Shown here in pieces: positions 26,161 through 37,002 of a DNA stretch of 64,000 bases. Positions within the stretch are counted from its first letter, which is position 1, and each line of letters begins with the position of its first letter. The notes under the pieces are model-generated. The model saw only the letters and a list, made by a program, of their open reading frames with translations, was not told where the DNA came from and ran no database searches. Both the position numbers and the translations under genes were made by a program. This stretch comes from Stercorarius parasiticus (Eukaryota > Chordata > Aves > Charadriiformes > Stercorariidae): contig VWZL01002498.1 in assembly GCA_013396915.1 (NCBI GenBank), forward strand, positions 1 to 64,000. The letters are read 5' to 3'.

Positions 26161-27285
26161 GAGTTAAAAGCAAGTCTTTGCCTTCCCTGTTTACATTCAT
26201 CTCTTGTTACATTTCTACCACCTGCCTGCCACTGCCGTGCCCAAGTCTGTTTAGAGAAAGAAAAATCCACAGAGAAATTTGCGAAGCAGATGACTTGCCT
26301 CTACCAAGCTACTGCAAAATTTTTCTGTTTCTTCCTTGCCAGTGAGAGCCTCTACTAACTGTTGTAAAAGCATGAGAGATCAGCCAGACTTCATGGAGTA
26401 TCCATCAGTCAGAAACTGGCCTTAGAAGTCTGGTGTGATTTCTCCTGTCTGCTGAGATATGGGCCAGTATAAATTGTTCTTGACTTGTCATTGCAGTTGC
26501 TTTCCAGTGAAGGGGATTATAAATCTCCATAAATTTTCTATGTGATGTTAAAAGTTGAATTGAGACACCTTCACGCATGCGGCTTGCTCACACTTAAAAA
26601 TGACCCACCAACTCTTCTGTTACAACGGTCCACATTTATCATAATGTAGGGCCAGGACCTGTTTGTGCTGTGATCTCAACAGACTGATATGGCTTGTAAA
26701 CATAGAACTAAATTTATACTTGCAATACAACATTATAAGAAATCTGGGGAGAAAGCAATGAGATCTGTGATAAAAAGGACTCACAGGAGAGAGTTGATAG
26801 CAGCTGTAATTTCTTTACCTATTATTACCTGACTTCGAGGCCCAAAAATGATTATACTTGCCTGTTTCCTGTTACTTCTGCAGTTACCGATAGCAATTAA
26901 GCTGCATTTCAAGCTAGAAAATGTTATTTGATTTCAGAATTCTGCTTAATATTCCTTCCAAAATAGACCTGGCTGGCAAAAGAGAATACTACAATGAATT
27001 ATTATTCTGAGAATAGCACAATTAGCTGTAGAGCATGGCTTTCTCCATCATCAACCCAGAGCTGATGACGGAGAGGAGACGGCTCTTTCATCCCTATGAC
27101 AAAACTCTGGTGATGTCTCACCAGTGGGGCCACAACCAGTGGTGCTCCAGCAGAGGTTTGCCTGCGCCTTCCTCAGAGTTGCCTAACTGTTTTATTTCTT
27201 TGCTCCCAAGAATAGATGGCTTTTTCATCTTTTTTTTTTTTTCATTAATGCACTGAAAAGAGATAGTGAACCATCTCTTCATCTT
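26161..27285. other. Intergenic DNA, nothing recognised
   Basis: Unique-looking sequence between the LTR pair and the CR1. It ends in a T-run at 27229-27241. No coding exon or repeat could be identified. Confidence 0.55.
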
Positions 27286-27311
27286 CAGCCAGAGCAACAG
27301 ACGTCATCTAC

Positions 27312-27794
27312 TTGGACTTCTGCAAAGCATTTGACGCTGTCCCACATGACGTCCTTCTCTCCAAATTGGAGAAACGTGGATTTGATGGATGGACCACTCA
27401 GTGGATAAGAAACTGGCTGGATGGCGGCACTCAAAGAGTTGCGGTCAATGTCTCTATGTCCAAGTGGCGAGTAGTAATGAATGGTGTTCCTCAGGATTCG
27501 GTACTGGGACTGGTACTATTTAGCAACTTTGTTGGCAGCATGGATGTTGGGATTGAGTGCACCCTCAGCAAGTTTACTGACAATGACATGCTGTGTGGTG
27601 CGGTTGACATGCTGGAGGGAAGGGATCTTGACAGGCTTGAGAGGCGGGTCTGTGTGAACCTCAGGAAATTCAACAAGGCCAAGTGCAAGGTCCTGCACCT
27701 GGGTCACGGCAATCCCAAGCACAAATACAGGCTGGGTGGAGAATTGGTTGAGAGCAGCCCTGAGGAGAAAGTATGTGGGCGTGTCGGTGAATGA
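27312..27794 (+). pseudogene. Broken CR1 ORF2 (reverse transcriptase) fragment
   Basis: A 160-codon open stretch covers part of the CR1 reverse transcriptase. The palm A-type segment FCKAFDAVPHD is clear. The B segment reads GVPQDSVLG, where CR1 normally has GVPQGSVLG. The catalytic C segment reads FTDND in place of F/Y-A-D-D, so a catalytic aspartate is lost. The frame shifts after SSPEEK, where the C-terminal region continues in another frame (about 27,780 onward). It is dead on three counts: truncation, catalytic substitution and frameshift. Confidence 0.9.
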
Positions 27795-27959
27795 GAAGCT
27801 CCAACTGAGCTGGCAATGTGCGCTCACAGCCCAGAAAGCCAACCGCATCCTAGGCTGCATCAAAAGAGCATTGCCAGCAGGTTGAGGGAGGAGATTCTGC
27901 CCCTCTACTCTGCTCTGGTGAGACCCCACCTGGAGTACTGTGTCCAGCTCTGGAGCCCC

Positions 27960-28062
27960 NNNNNNNNNNNNNNNNNNNNNNNNNNNNNNNNNNNNNNNNN
28001 NNNNNNNNNNNNNNNNNNNNNNNNNNNNNNNNNNNNNNNNNNNNNNNNNNNNNNNNNNNNNN
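27960..28062. other. Assembly gap (103 N)
   Basis: An unbroken run of N lies inside the CR1 at 27.3-28.5 kb. The bases on each side are CR1 segments from a short distance apart in the element, so little real sequence need be missing. Confidence 1.
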
Positions 28063-28465
28063 AGTTGGGGTTGTTCAGCCTGGAGAAGAGAAGGCTCTGG
28101 GAAGACCTTATTAACGGCCTTCAGGTACTTAAAGGGGGCCGACAAGAAGGCTGGAGAGGGACTTTTTACAAGGGCATGTAGTGATAGGATAAGGGGTAAC
28201 GATTTTAAAGTGAAAGAGGGTAGATTTAGATCAGATTATCAGGAAGAAATTTTTCACTCTGAGGGTGGTGAGGCACTGGAACAGGTTGCCCAGGGAAGCT
28301 GTGGATGCCCCATCCCTAGAAGTGTTCAAGGCCAGGCTGGATGGGGCTTTGAGCAGCCTGGTCTGATGGAAGGTGTCCCTGCCCAGGGCAGAGGCTCAGA
28401 ACTAGATGATCTTTAAGGTCCCTTCCAACCCAAACCATTCTATGATTCTATGGTTCTATGATGAA

Positions 28466-28779
28466 ACAGGAAGAAGAGAAAATAACAAAACCAAGGCGTG
28501 AGCATGGCAACTTTTAAGACAGACTGCGCATGTCCGTTAATTTTCAGAAATACTGTGTTCTTTGGGTGAGAAGGTAGCCTTTTCCTTTAGTTTTGAGAAA
28601 TAACCAATTAATTTTTTTCATCACTACCCCAGCCCATCAGTATCAATGCTTTCCTCAAATACGCGTTACCAGCACTCTGGGGCTGGGATAAACTGTGGAG
28701 AAATGGATTAACGCACGTGACACGGTGAAACCACTATCCAGGGGCTCTGGAAATTCAAATTAAAGGAACACGCTCGAAG
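28466..28779. promoter_or_regulatory. Proximal upstream flank of ARMC3 CpG island
   Basis: About 315 bp of unique DNA lie between the CR1 3' end and the CpG island. I see no recognisable motif cluster beyond a rise in GC toward the right. It is the only non-repeat sequence immediately upstream of the presumed promoter. Confidence 0.4.
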
Positions 28780-28910
28780 CTGCTACCCAGGGACGGCGGG
28801 GGAAGCCTCGGGGAGGTAAGGCGCAGCGGCGCCGGGCCCGGCTGCCCCAGCCTCCCCTCAGAGCCCCCTCAGCCCGCCCCACCTTCCCGCCCGCTGACCC
28901 GCGCGGCGGC

Positions 28911-28924
28911 CGGCGCATGCGCCG
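28911..28924. promoter_or_regulatory. NRF1-type palindromic site
   Basis: CGGCGCATGCGCCG is a perfect 14-bp palindrome centred on GCGCATGCGC (28913-28922), the NRF1 consensus core. It is placed in the CpG island about 85-100 bp before the proposed exon 1 donor. Confidence 0.7.
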
Positions 28925-28929
28925 CGGGC

Positions 28930-28942
28930 GTCTCCTGGCAAC
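28930..28942 (+). promoter_or_regulatory. X-box-like (RFX) site
   Basis: GTCTCC-T-GGCAAC: the right half GGCAAC fits RGYAAC exactly, and the left half fits GTNRCC at five of six positions, with a 1-bp spacer. It lies five bases after the NRF1-type palindrome (28911-28924), eight after its core. It is a motif match only, with no binding evidence. Confidence 0.5.
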
Positions 28943-28944
28943 CG

Positions 28945-29009
28945 GCGCAACACCAGCGCGGGCCGCCGCTGCCTGCTTGCCTCCGCGTGGCGCGGCCCGG
29001 CCGCCGCCG
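28945..29009 (+). other. ARMC3: ARMC3 exon 1 (untranslated), 3' end predicted
   Basis: The strongest donor in the island is ccgccgccg|gtgagt, with the GT at 29010-29011. The coding start lies in exon 2 just two bases after its acceptor context, so an upstream untranslated exon is required. This donor would supply it. The 5' end is not determinable from sequence, so the left coordinate is nominal. Other donors in the island cannot be excluded. Confidence 0.45.
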
Positions 29010-29017
29010 GTGAGTGA

Positions 29018-29033
29018 GGGAGGGAGGGAGGGG
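29018..29033 (+). other. G-quadruplex motif
   Basis: Four G-tracts of three or four bases are separated by single A loops (GGGAGGGAGGGAGGGG) on the coding strand, starting eight bases after the proposed exon 1 donor GT. This is a textbook short-loop quadruplex pattern. Confidence 0.75.
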
Positions 29034-30594
29034 CGGCGGCAGGCCCGCAGCGGGAGAGGCGGTCTCCGCGGCGAGCCCGTGGCGGAGGGAAGGCGGGCGA
29101 AGGGGGCGGGTACCGCCAGGGCGGAGGGCTGAGGCGCCGTCGGCTCCGAGTCAGCGGAAATACCGCGTTTTGTGACGCTGGCGAGTGAGCGGCCGTGGTG
29201 GCGATGGGAGGGTGGCGGTGAGCCGGCGGAGCCCGCTTGTCGCCGTGCCAGCGGGCCCCAGTCTGTGCCTCACCTCCCGGGAGGTTCGGTTCCACCCGTG
29301 AACTGAGGGCCACGCGTCTGGGGACTTCCAAAAGTCACGAGTCGAAGTTGTAAAAGAATAACGATTCTTTTTAATATTTTTTTTTAAAGGCATATGTTGA
29401 AGTTTCCTCCAACCACAACCAAAAAAAACCTAAAAACTTGATGTCCACTTGATAATGGCATCTGCAGAAAAGCAGTGACAATTGCAAGATTTATAATAAA
29501 ATTGTACGATGTGATAACAGGTGAAGTATATCAGACAACATAAATAACATTTAAAACCAAGCAGGGCAAATCCTGCTCTTAGGGGCCTCCTGACGCTGTT
29601 TCCAGTGGAAACTGGGAGCTCAGGAATTGGTGTCAGCAAAGGTGGGGAGAGACACAGGTGGGCTAGTTCAGCAGAGGGCAACTGAGACCAGTACTGTTAG
29701 GTGTGAATCAAAAAACTGCAGTGGACCCGTCCTAAGGAAACTTATATGGTAGAGGAAAAGAATTGTATTTAAAAGTTTGGGTAGGTAATACGAACAAAGA
29801 AAGAACAGTCCACTATAGATAAGATATGTAGAATTTATGTGTGACAGTAACATGAAAGGTGTGGGACCTTGTATGGATAATAGATGAGAAAGGAAAAAAA
29901 AAAAAAGAATAAAATATTAAATACAGAAGTTTTATCCTAAAGAGCACTAACAGGTGATTAGGGTATTAGGGAGAAAATCTCACCTAATGTATTGATGTTT
30001 CAAAGGTTTTGGGGTGCCTGCAGACAGGAATTTCAAAACAAAGTATGAATTTGCTGTCAGAGAAGCATCATCTGTAGAACAGAATTCTTTTATAATTTTG
30101 TTGCTACTCTGAAATTATCATCTATATAAGGTAGTCTGATACTGTATTATCTTAACCTATGCAAGACAAGCATCCGCTTTCTGTTGTTCATTGACTGAGC
30201 AAACTCACTTTCTAACCTTTGTTGATGGAAGCAAGATTTCTTTTTTTTTTATTTAATTTCATTTTTTGATTTTTATCATGCAACCATTTTCTGATTACTT
30301 AATGTTCTGCTAACGCGATGAATGCCAAGATGGACTTGTATGTCCTATAGTTCCTACTTTTGTTCGCAAACGTGCTATTTGTATTTTTGTCCTAAACTGT
30401 AACATTTTTTTAAATTATTTTTTTTAACCGTTAACATATTGAAGCCTGGTAAATGAGCAGTTAAAATTAAATGATAGGGCACTACCCTTGCAGTTTGACA
30501 TAACCATAAAAGTCATGAATGTGATAGTAACACAGCTGAGGTATTTCTAGTGTCAACAAAGATGTATGAGTACAATTTTGTACAAAACAGGAGA

Positions 30595-31165
30595 AGCTTC
30601 ATCTGGAATGCTGTGTTCAGCTGTGGTCATCCATGTTTTCAAGGGGTTGACTTAAAAAAGGCTTATGAGGGTGATGTGGGGAATGAAGAATCATTTTTTT
30701 CAGGAAATTAGAAGAGTTTTTTAATCTAGCAAAATTAAAACTGGGGATATGTTTGTTAGCTTCAAATATATTCTGACTCTATATATGTAAATATATATAG
30801 CATATATATAATATACTATATAATATGTATATAATATAGTAAATATATATTTTATAGTATAAATATTTTGAATAAATAATATATTTTGATACGTGCCAGC
30901 AAAGACAATAATTGACAAAGTTTCAAACATGACACAAATACAGTAGACTGGTCATGAATAAATGTAGACTAAAAATTAAAAAAGGTCTCTGACTGTATGA
31001 GCAATTAGCTTGTGGAACAGCTTTTTAAGGAGAGGAGTGGGAACAAAATACTTAACATTTTTTAAGATACAGCATGATAGGTATCTGGTGGGATTAACAT
31101 GATGTGGTGGCTGTGACGGGGGACGGGAATGAATCTGATAATTCATAATGTCCCTTTCAGCCCGA
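30595..31165 (+). mobile_element. Ancient L3/CR1-like LINE relic
   Basis: Eroded landmarks of an amniote CR1/L3 3' half appear in the right order: 'catctggaatgctgtgttca' (the 'HLEYCVQ' region), 'ttagaagagttttttaat', a 'gactggtcatgaataa' stretch, 'agcttgtggaacagctt' and a 'aatgtccctttc'-like end. An AT-only microsatellite (about 30,775-30,895) has expanded inside it. Divergence is far greater than in the CR1 copies with intact 3' ends. The family name is uncertain. Confidence 0.6.
30775..30898. repeat. AT-rich (TA)n-like microsatellite
   Basis: About 120 bases are made almost entirely of A and T in tatata, aatata and tatgta units. The tract sits within the old LINE relic. Confidence 0.9.
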
Positions 31166-31489
31166 TGTCCCAGTGAAACTGCCAGAAGGACGCATTCATT
31201 TTAAAACATGTGGATTGACACAGCTGGCTAAAAACTTAGGAGTGTCTTTAATTTTTTACTAGTCTTTAAAATGTCTTTCTTCCTCAGGCAGACCATCTTT
31301 GACATCTGTATGAAAAGTGCCCTGCTACTATTGCTCAGGCAGTGGTTGGGTAACTACTCATTTGGTTTAGGTTAAGTCAATTTTTCTTTAGTCTCTTTCT
31401 CATGGGATGAGGGATTTCACTATACATCTCAGCAAAACATTGAAAGTCACACACATAATTCCTAAAAATCTCTTTCATTCAGGTTGTCA

Positions 31490-32535
31490 CGGCTTAGATT
31501 CTCCAAGGATAGACCCTAGGTCTGAAGTTATTTAATGTGTTCATTGTAATTTGGAAATGAGCAATAACATAGAGAAATCAAAATTTTCTGGTGAGATAAA
31601 ATAATTTATGTTAAGACTAAAGAAGACTGCTAGAAACTTCTGAGAGCTCTTCTGCAGTTAGGTGAACTGGTAACACCATGATATAAAATTTGTTGTTGAT
31701 GAAACCAATGTAATTTACACTGCCAGGAATATTTGGCACAATTTCCGTAGTGAACCTAAATTAATTGTGATCAACTGGCAAAATGACCTGTTTACCATAT
31801 GTGAATATCTTAGTGAAAATCCTCACTGAGGAAATTTTGTAAAAATTAGTACCCAAAAAGTTATAATGTCACAGGAATGAATCTGTAGTGTACTCGAATT
31901 GATTATGGTGTTTCAGGTTAGGTTCATCATGTCTGAGAAGGATTTAACAGTCACAGAGGGACTCTTGAGACCAGAAACATATATGTCTAGAAAAGCTAGA
32001 TGGAAAAAATAATTAAGGCAGCTTAGAAAGGTGATAAATCAGAATGTACAGGGAGTTATAAAAGAAATTAGGAAAGATCAAGTCAGGACATGTTTTAACT
32101 AAAGTTGTAATACAAGAACAAGGGGATGTTGTGTTGAATTGAATATCACATTTAAACTGTTTACATTTTTTTAAAATCTAAGGAGTAGTTTCTTATACAG
32201 TACACTTGACAATTGGACCTGTGCCGTAGCATGTCAGACTAAGAATGAAGAGTAAAAGGATTAAGCATTTATGTGGACAGTAAAAATAGCTACTATTGTT
32301 AGGAAGAACATAAAAACTTCAGGAGATCTAAACCTTTGTACTTAAGGGAGATAAAAAACCTGTAACAGATGGAGGAAATTTGACTTTTGGGATTGGTTTC
32401 ATGCATTTATCAGAAGCCTTTGACTCCTACCACTATCGAGGCAGGATACTGATCTGCCATGGAAGACTGTTTTATTCATTGAAGAAGGGCTTTTTGCTGA
32501 AGCCTCTTAGTTATTCTGTGATTTAGAAAGAATAC
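31490..32535 (+). mobile_element. Second ancient L3/CR1-like LINE relic
   Basis: Successive eroded blocks match the amniote L3/CR1 pol-to-3' order. They include 'tatttaatgtgttcattg' (the 'LFNVFI' region), 'aagaacaaggggatg', 'aaaggattaagcatttatgt'/ggacagtaaaaatag, and 'cactatcgaggcaggatact' followed by gatctgccatgg, like the L3-type tail '..gacaggatactggactagatgg'. There is no open frame. It probably belongs to the same burst as the 30.6-kb relic, but whether they are one element or two is unclear. Confidence 0.6.
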
Positions 32536-35500
32536 TATCATGTTCTTCAACTCCCATTACTTCTTTTCATTAATATTTGTACATATTCTTTTACACTGTA
32601 CACATTGGAAAATACATTCTACCTCTACAGCTTAGGATCTTAACATGACTGAAACACTCCTGATTTAGTACACGTCTTACTACATGTAGCAAGCTGTTCA
32701 GCTTCAGAAAACAGCGAAGTATGGTCCTTGGCAGTGTGAAAAAAAGGTTCTGCTATCAATCAGAGTCTGTACATGAGTCAAAATTTTATTGCAAATTTTG
32801 TATATTTTCACAGCATGAGGTTGCAGAATCAAATACCTGAAAATCTTGGCTATTATTACAAATCTAAGCATCTACCCTTGAGCTTCTGAAAGTAACACTC
32901 AGCTGAAAGTTAATGTGATACCAGAATGCAAATAAAAAATATCAATGTATCTTAAAAGTTCTGAGATCTTAAATAAATAATTGTATTATTTTTTAGCTCA
33001 CCTACAATTCCCATCTTTTCTCTCTCATGGCTATTTTCTTAACCTGGCATCTAACTACAAACTCATTTTGGTTTTAAGGGTTTGTCTGCAGAGTATTTCA
33101 CACTGCATCTCTCTGTTTTTTTTTTTTCATTATTCCTTTGTTTTGTGTGTGTAATTTATAAATGCATGGATCATTTGAAAAAAATCTTTACATGAACTTT
33201 CAGAATTATCAGAGTATATTTAGTCTTGGGTTTTTTCTGTAGTGGGATGAAATTTGTCCATCTGAATCAAAATAGAAAATATTATCTTGTGTCTAGGAAC
33301 AGATTCTAGTTGTTTGGTTGGTTGACACCTGTTGCACGGTAGCTAATTCTTGACTTAATCCTGATCATTTTTTTGCCTAACATACACATGGGCTTAGATA
33401 GAACAATAGGCAAATTCAAAGGTCTTAACTTAATTGGTCTCTCATATAATGTATTATTTCCATAGAACATATATCTTCAGGAGCTGGATATTGAATTGGA
33501 CCTAATATCTCTTTTTAATGCTCTTCTTCTGTGAAGCTAAGTTTTTATAGTGTATTAATGCTTGCACTGGCATTACAACACTGGGCAAAGGGAGTCTGTT
33601 GATCCATATTTAAGGAGTATGATGGAAGAAAGCTGGAAGAAGAATTTGGGAGAAAGAAAGAAGGGATTTTCAAGTTTATTCCACATTGTTCTCTCAATTA
33701 CGACAAAGCTACCTGAAAATTACGTTGAGGATATTTAAACTGGCATACAAAGGACATACTAATTTATGGACCTAAAAAACAAATGAGATTGTCTGCTGAT
33801 GCTATGATTATAATTTTAGTATCTTCCTTTTGATTGCATTGGAAGGCAGCAGAACTAGAGTGTCCATACATAAATCAATTGGAATAATCAATGAAGATGA
33901 CCAATTTATAGGCAGTTTTCACTGTTACCACAGAAAAAAGATTTTTATTTCTGTGATACAAGAAGAAACAGCAAGAATTCACTTAAACTAGATAGACTAA
34001 ATTGAGATTACATAATTATCACTTGGAAAGCAAAAAGAATCTCCTTTATGCATCATTTTTGGGAAGAACCTGAAAATCATGGCCAGGTTGTAGTGACACA
34101 GCTTCAGACTGTCTTAAAGCATGAGACAGTTAATTTGCAAAGTGGATCATGTAATAGATAACTGGTTAGAAGCTGTTCTTAAATCCTTCTCTCTGCACTG
34201 CTTTTCCATAGGAGTAATTGCTCTCAGAAGAGACCTTTGATTCCTTGACTAAGAGGTAAGTTCCACTGTGTCTTTGACTTATTCCTGTTTTTTGTCTCAT
34301 GTCTCACTAACATTCAGTATGTGCAGGGTGTTAGGTTGTTGTGTCAGTTATTTAAGGTTTTAGTAAACAGAAGATGCAAATGGAACAGGTATTGTTTTCT
34401 AATTCCAATGTCTGACTTAAACCCATGAAATATTATGGTCTTCAAGCGTATGGAACAGGATTCTGATATTATAGGTATACACACCATACTGTAAAGGAAG
34501 TGTTTATAAGATTTCGGTATTTTGAACAGAAAAAACACCATAAGGCTTTCCTCATATTTCAAAGTATGATTTATAGACTCTTTTTTTGTTACAGTATCTT
34601 GCTATCCATCATTTCGTATTTAAAAAAAAAAAAAGTGTAGCGACTAGAAATAAGTGGATATCTCAGATTTGCAATCTAAGAAACTATTCACACTGAGCAG
34701 AGAGGTTCTTAGAGCAAGACAATAAAATGAAGTGAGTACAGGGATCATGGCCATCATTATCTTATGATCTGGTACTTGGAATCTTCTCCTCTGGGCTTGG
34801 CATCTGCAACAAATCTTTCAAAAGCTAAATAAATTTTCCTTATTTTATTTGACATACTAGAGATGCCAGTTCATGATATAATAGCCAAGAGGTTAGAGGG
34901 TTCCACTTTTGAACTAAAACATCTACATTTGTGACCTTCCTCGTGATCATTTTCCACTTATGGCAAGATGTTCTCATCACAGAGATTTTACTGGAGATGG
35001 GCCTATTCCTTCAGCCACTTTGAACAAGACAAGGTGGCTGTGTTTTGTCATATGCCTAGTTCTGGTAATTAATGTTCAGTCTACTGTGATAACATCTGCC
35101 AGACCTAGCCTGGCATGTGGATTCATGTGGAGAAACAGGGTAATAAGTTTATCTCACTAACTTTAGATGTCATTGTAAATGTCAATGCATGAGGTAGCAA
35201 CTCTAAACTGGTTTTGGTAGTCATTTTAAGGTGCAATTCAATTTTAGATACCTACTTTGGGATGAATCTGCCTTAAGAGCTATTGAGTATGTTGGCTAGA
35301 TCTCCATCAATTATCAAGGAGAATGACTAACTTAAGTACTGATTCCTAATTTAGTTTAGTGGACACTACTTGTGGTTTCTGGATACTAGTTCAGCTTAAA
35401 ATACTCACACTGAGGTAGTTCTGGTCCTATGGGAAAACTGGAGGCCCTAACGAAGTTAAGAGTGAAACAGGGAAGTGCCTGCTGAGCTTAGGCATCTAGC

Positions 35501-35895
35501 CAGAGCTGAGGGGGAGCGTTGGGGATTGTAGTTTTGGAATGAGGATTTAGTTAGATGTAATTGCTGTCCTGCTGGCTGAGAGACAACACCTGGTTGGACC
35601 ACTGCACGGAAACTGGGTAGGAGCAAAGTAAAGCAGGCTAATTTGTCTACCACTGAAGGAAATAAATTCCAGGTGAAGGACAGAAAGTAGCATAGAATGA
35701 TAACTTCATAGTTTGCTTGACTATGCATTGGCTACATCTGTTATGTCAAAGTCCTTTATGGACTACGTGATTTAAAACAATCAAACCTTTAATCTCGAAA
35801 ATGTGGAAAAAGTAGGCTCCCATGATTTTAGAAACCTGCAAACATGAACTAAAGAATATTACTCAAATGAGAATATTCTTTATTTTGTCTTTAAG

Positions 35896-37002
35896 ATTTA
35901 GAATCATAGAATTGCTTAGGTTGGAAAGACCTTAAAGATCATCACGTCCAACCATTGACCTAACATTGCCAAGTCCACCACTAAACCATGTTCCTCAGCA
36001 CCACATCTACACATCCTTTGAATACCTCCAGGGATGGTGAATGAACCACTTCCCTGGGCAGCCTGTTCCAGTGCTTGACAACCATTTCTGTGAAGAAATT
36101 GTTGCTAATATCCAATCTAGACCTCCCGTGGCACAACTTGAGGCCATTTCCTCTTGTCCTATCCCTTATTACTTGGGAGAAGAGACCAGCCCCCCCTTCT
36201 CTACAGCCTCCTTTCAGGTAGTTGTAGAGAGCCATAAGGTCTCCCCTCAGCCTCCTCTTCTCCAGGCTAAAGAACCCCAGCTCATTCAGCTGCTCCTCAT
36301 AAGACTTGTAAACTAGACACCTCACCAGCTTTGTTGCCCTTCTCTGGACACACTCCATCACCTCAATGTCTTTCTTGTAGTGAGGGGCCCAAAACTGGAC
36401 ACAGTATTCTAGGTGGGGCCTCACCAGTGCTGAGTACAGGGGGAAGATCCCTTTCCGAGTCCTGCTGACCACAGTATTTCTGATACAGGCCAGGATGCTG
36501 TTGGTCTTCTTGGCCAGCTGGGCACACTGCTGGCTCCTAGTCAGCCAGCTGTTGACCAACACCCCCAGGTCCTTTTCCTCCGGGCAGCTCTCCAGCCACT
36601 CCTCCCCGAGCCTGTAGCGCTGCCTGGGGTGGTTGTGACCCAAGTGCAGGACCTGGCACTTGGCCTTGTTGAACCTCATACCATTGGCCTCGGCCCATCG
36701 ATCCAGCCTGTCCAGGTCTCTCTGGAGATCCTTGCTATGCTCAAGCAGATCAACCTTCCTGCACAACTAGGTGTCATCTACAAACTGACTGAGGGTGCAC
36801 TTGGTCCCCTCGTCCAGGTCTTTGATAAAGATATTAAACAGAACTGGCCCCAATACCAAGCCCTGGGGAACACCAGTTGTGACCAGCCACCGACTGGATT
36901 TAACTCCATTTGCCAGCACTCTTTGGGCCTGGCCAGACAGCCAGTTTTTCTCCCAGCAAAGAATACATCTGTCCAAGCCATGAGCAGACAATTTCTCCAG
37001 GA
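35896..37002 (-). mobile_element. CR1 LINE, 5'-truncated, minus strand
   Basis: The + strand begins with the reverse complement of a CR1 3' end (gaatcatagaattgcttagg, then ttggaaagacc) and continues through 'accaccaaaccatg'-like and 'gcctcctcttctccaggcta' blocks to the reverse-transcriptase region at about 36,990. It ends against an AT-only stretch (aattaatttaattaattata). About 1.1 kb is retained, and it is the best preserved CR1 coding region in the window. It differs in its 3' sequence from the CR1s at 27.3, 48.7 and 55.4 kb, so it is another subfamily. Confidence 0.95.
35981..36991 (-). pseudogene. CR1 ORF2 C-terminal fragment with one in-frame stop
   Basis: The frame runs from the end of the reverse-transcriptase palm ([16 protein letters not shown]), through the catalytic segment FVDDT, to the thumb and C-terminal region ([35 protein letters not shown]). 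It is one reading frame of about 336 codons broken only by a TAG at 36767-36769 immediately after FVDDT, where CR1 normally has Lys. The catalytic Asp-Asp is present, but the endonuclease and most of the fingers are missing. It cannot encode a working protein. Confidence 0.92.

Larger units (their letters stand above)
27288..28465 (+). mobile_element. CR1 LINE, 5'-truncated, interrupted by assembly gap
   Basis: The element starts near the reverse-transcriptase motif encoding DFCKAFDAVPHD and runs to the CR1 3' end (gatgatctttaaggtccctt, then ccattctatgattctatggt). It is missing the ORF2 N-terminus (endonuclease), which is usual for 5'-truncated copies. A 103-N gap sits where the 'QLWSP' region continues. 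The reading frame is broken (see the pseudogene entry). It ends only about 315 bp before the ARMC3 CpG island, so it forms the distal edge of the promoter region. Confidence 0.95.
28780..29335 (+). promoter_or_regulatory. ARMC3: CpG island, presumed ARMC3 promoter
   Basis: Very GC-rich with dense CpG, in sharp contrast to the AT-rich surroundings and the only such island in the window. It contains a 14-bp palindrome CGGCGCATGCGCCG (28911-28924) with a perfect NRF1 core. An X-box-like site GTCTCC-T-GGCAAC follows at 28930-28942: the right half-site is perfect and the left is 5/6 for an RFX motif. GC boxes occur at 28873-28880 (reverse) and 29103-29110 (forward). There is no convincing TATA box, as is usual for CpG promoters. 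RFX sites are typical of ciliary and flagellar genes, which fits what is known of ARMC3 in testis. The link to ARMC3 is inferred from position and strand. Open frames within the island reflect base composition and are not called as genes. Confidence 0.8.

Noticed and set aside
27516..28416. Long frames crossing the N run (minus 209, plus 121 and 158 codons)
   Set aside because: The N run cannot contain stops in translation, which artificially lengthens them. All three lie in the CR1 element.
28858..29393. Open frames of 71-157 codons on both strands in the CpG island
   Set aside because: Their Pro/Ala/Arg-rich translations are what high-GC DNA gives in every frame, with no domain or conserved start. 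The island is better read as a promoter.
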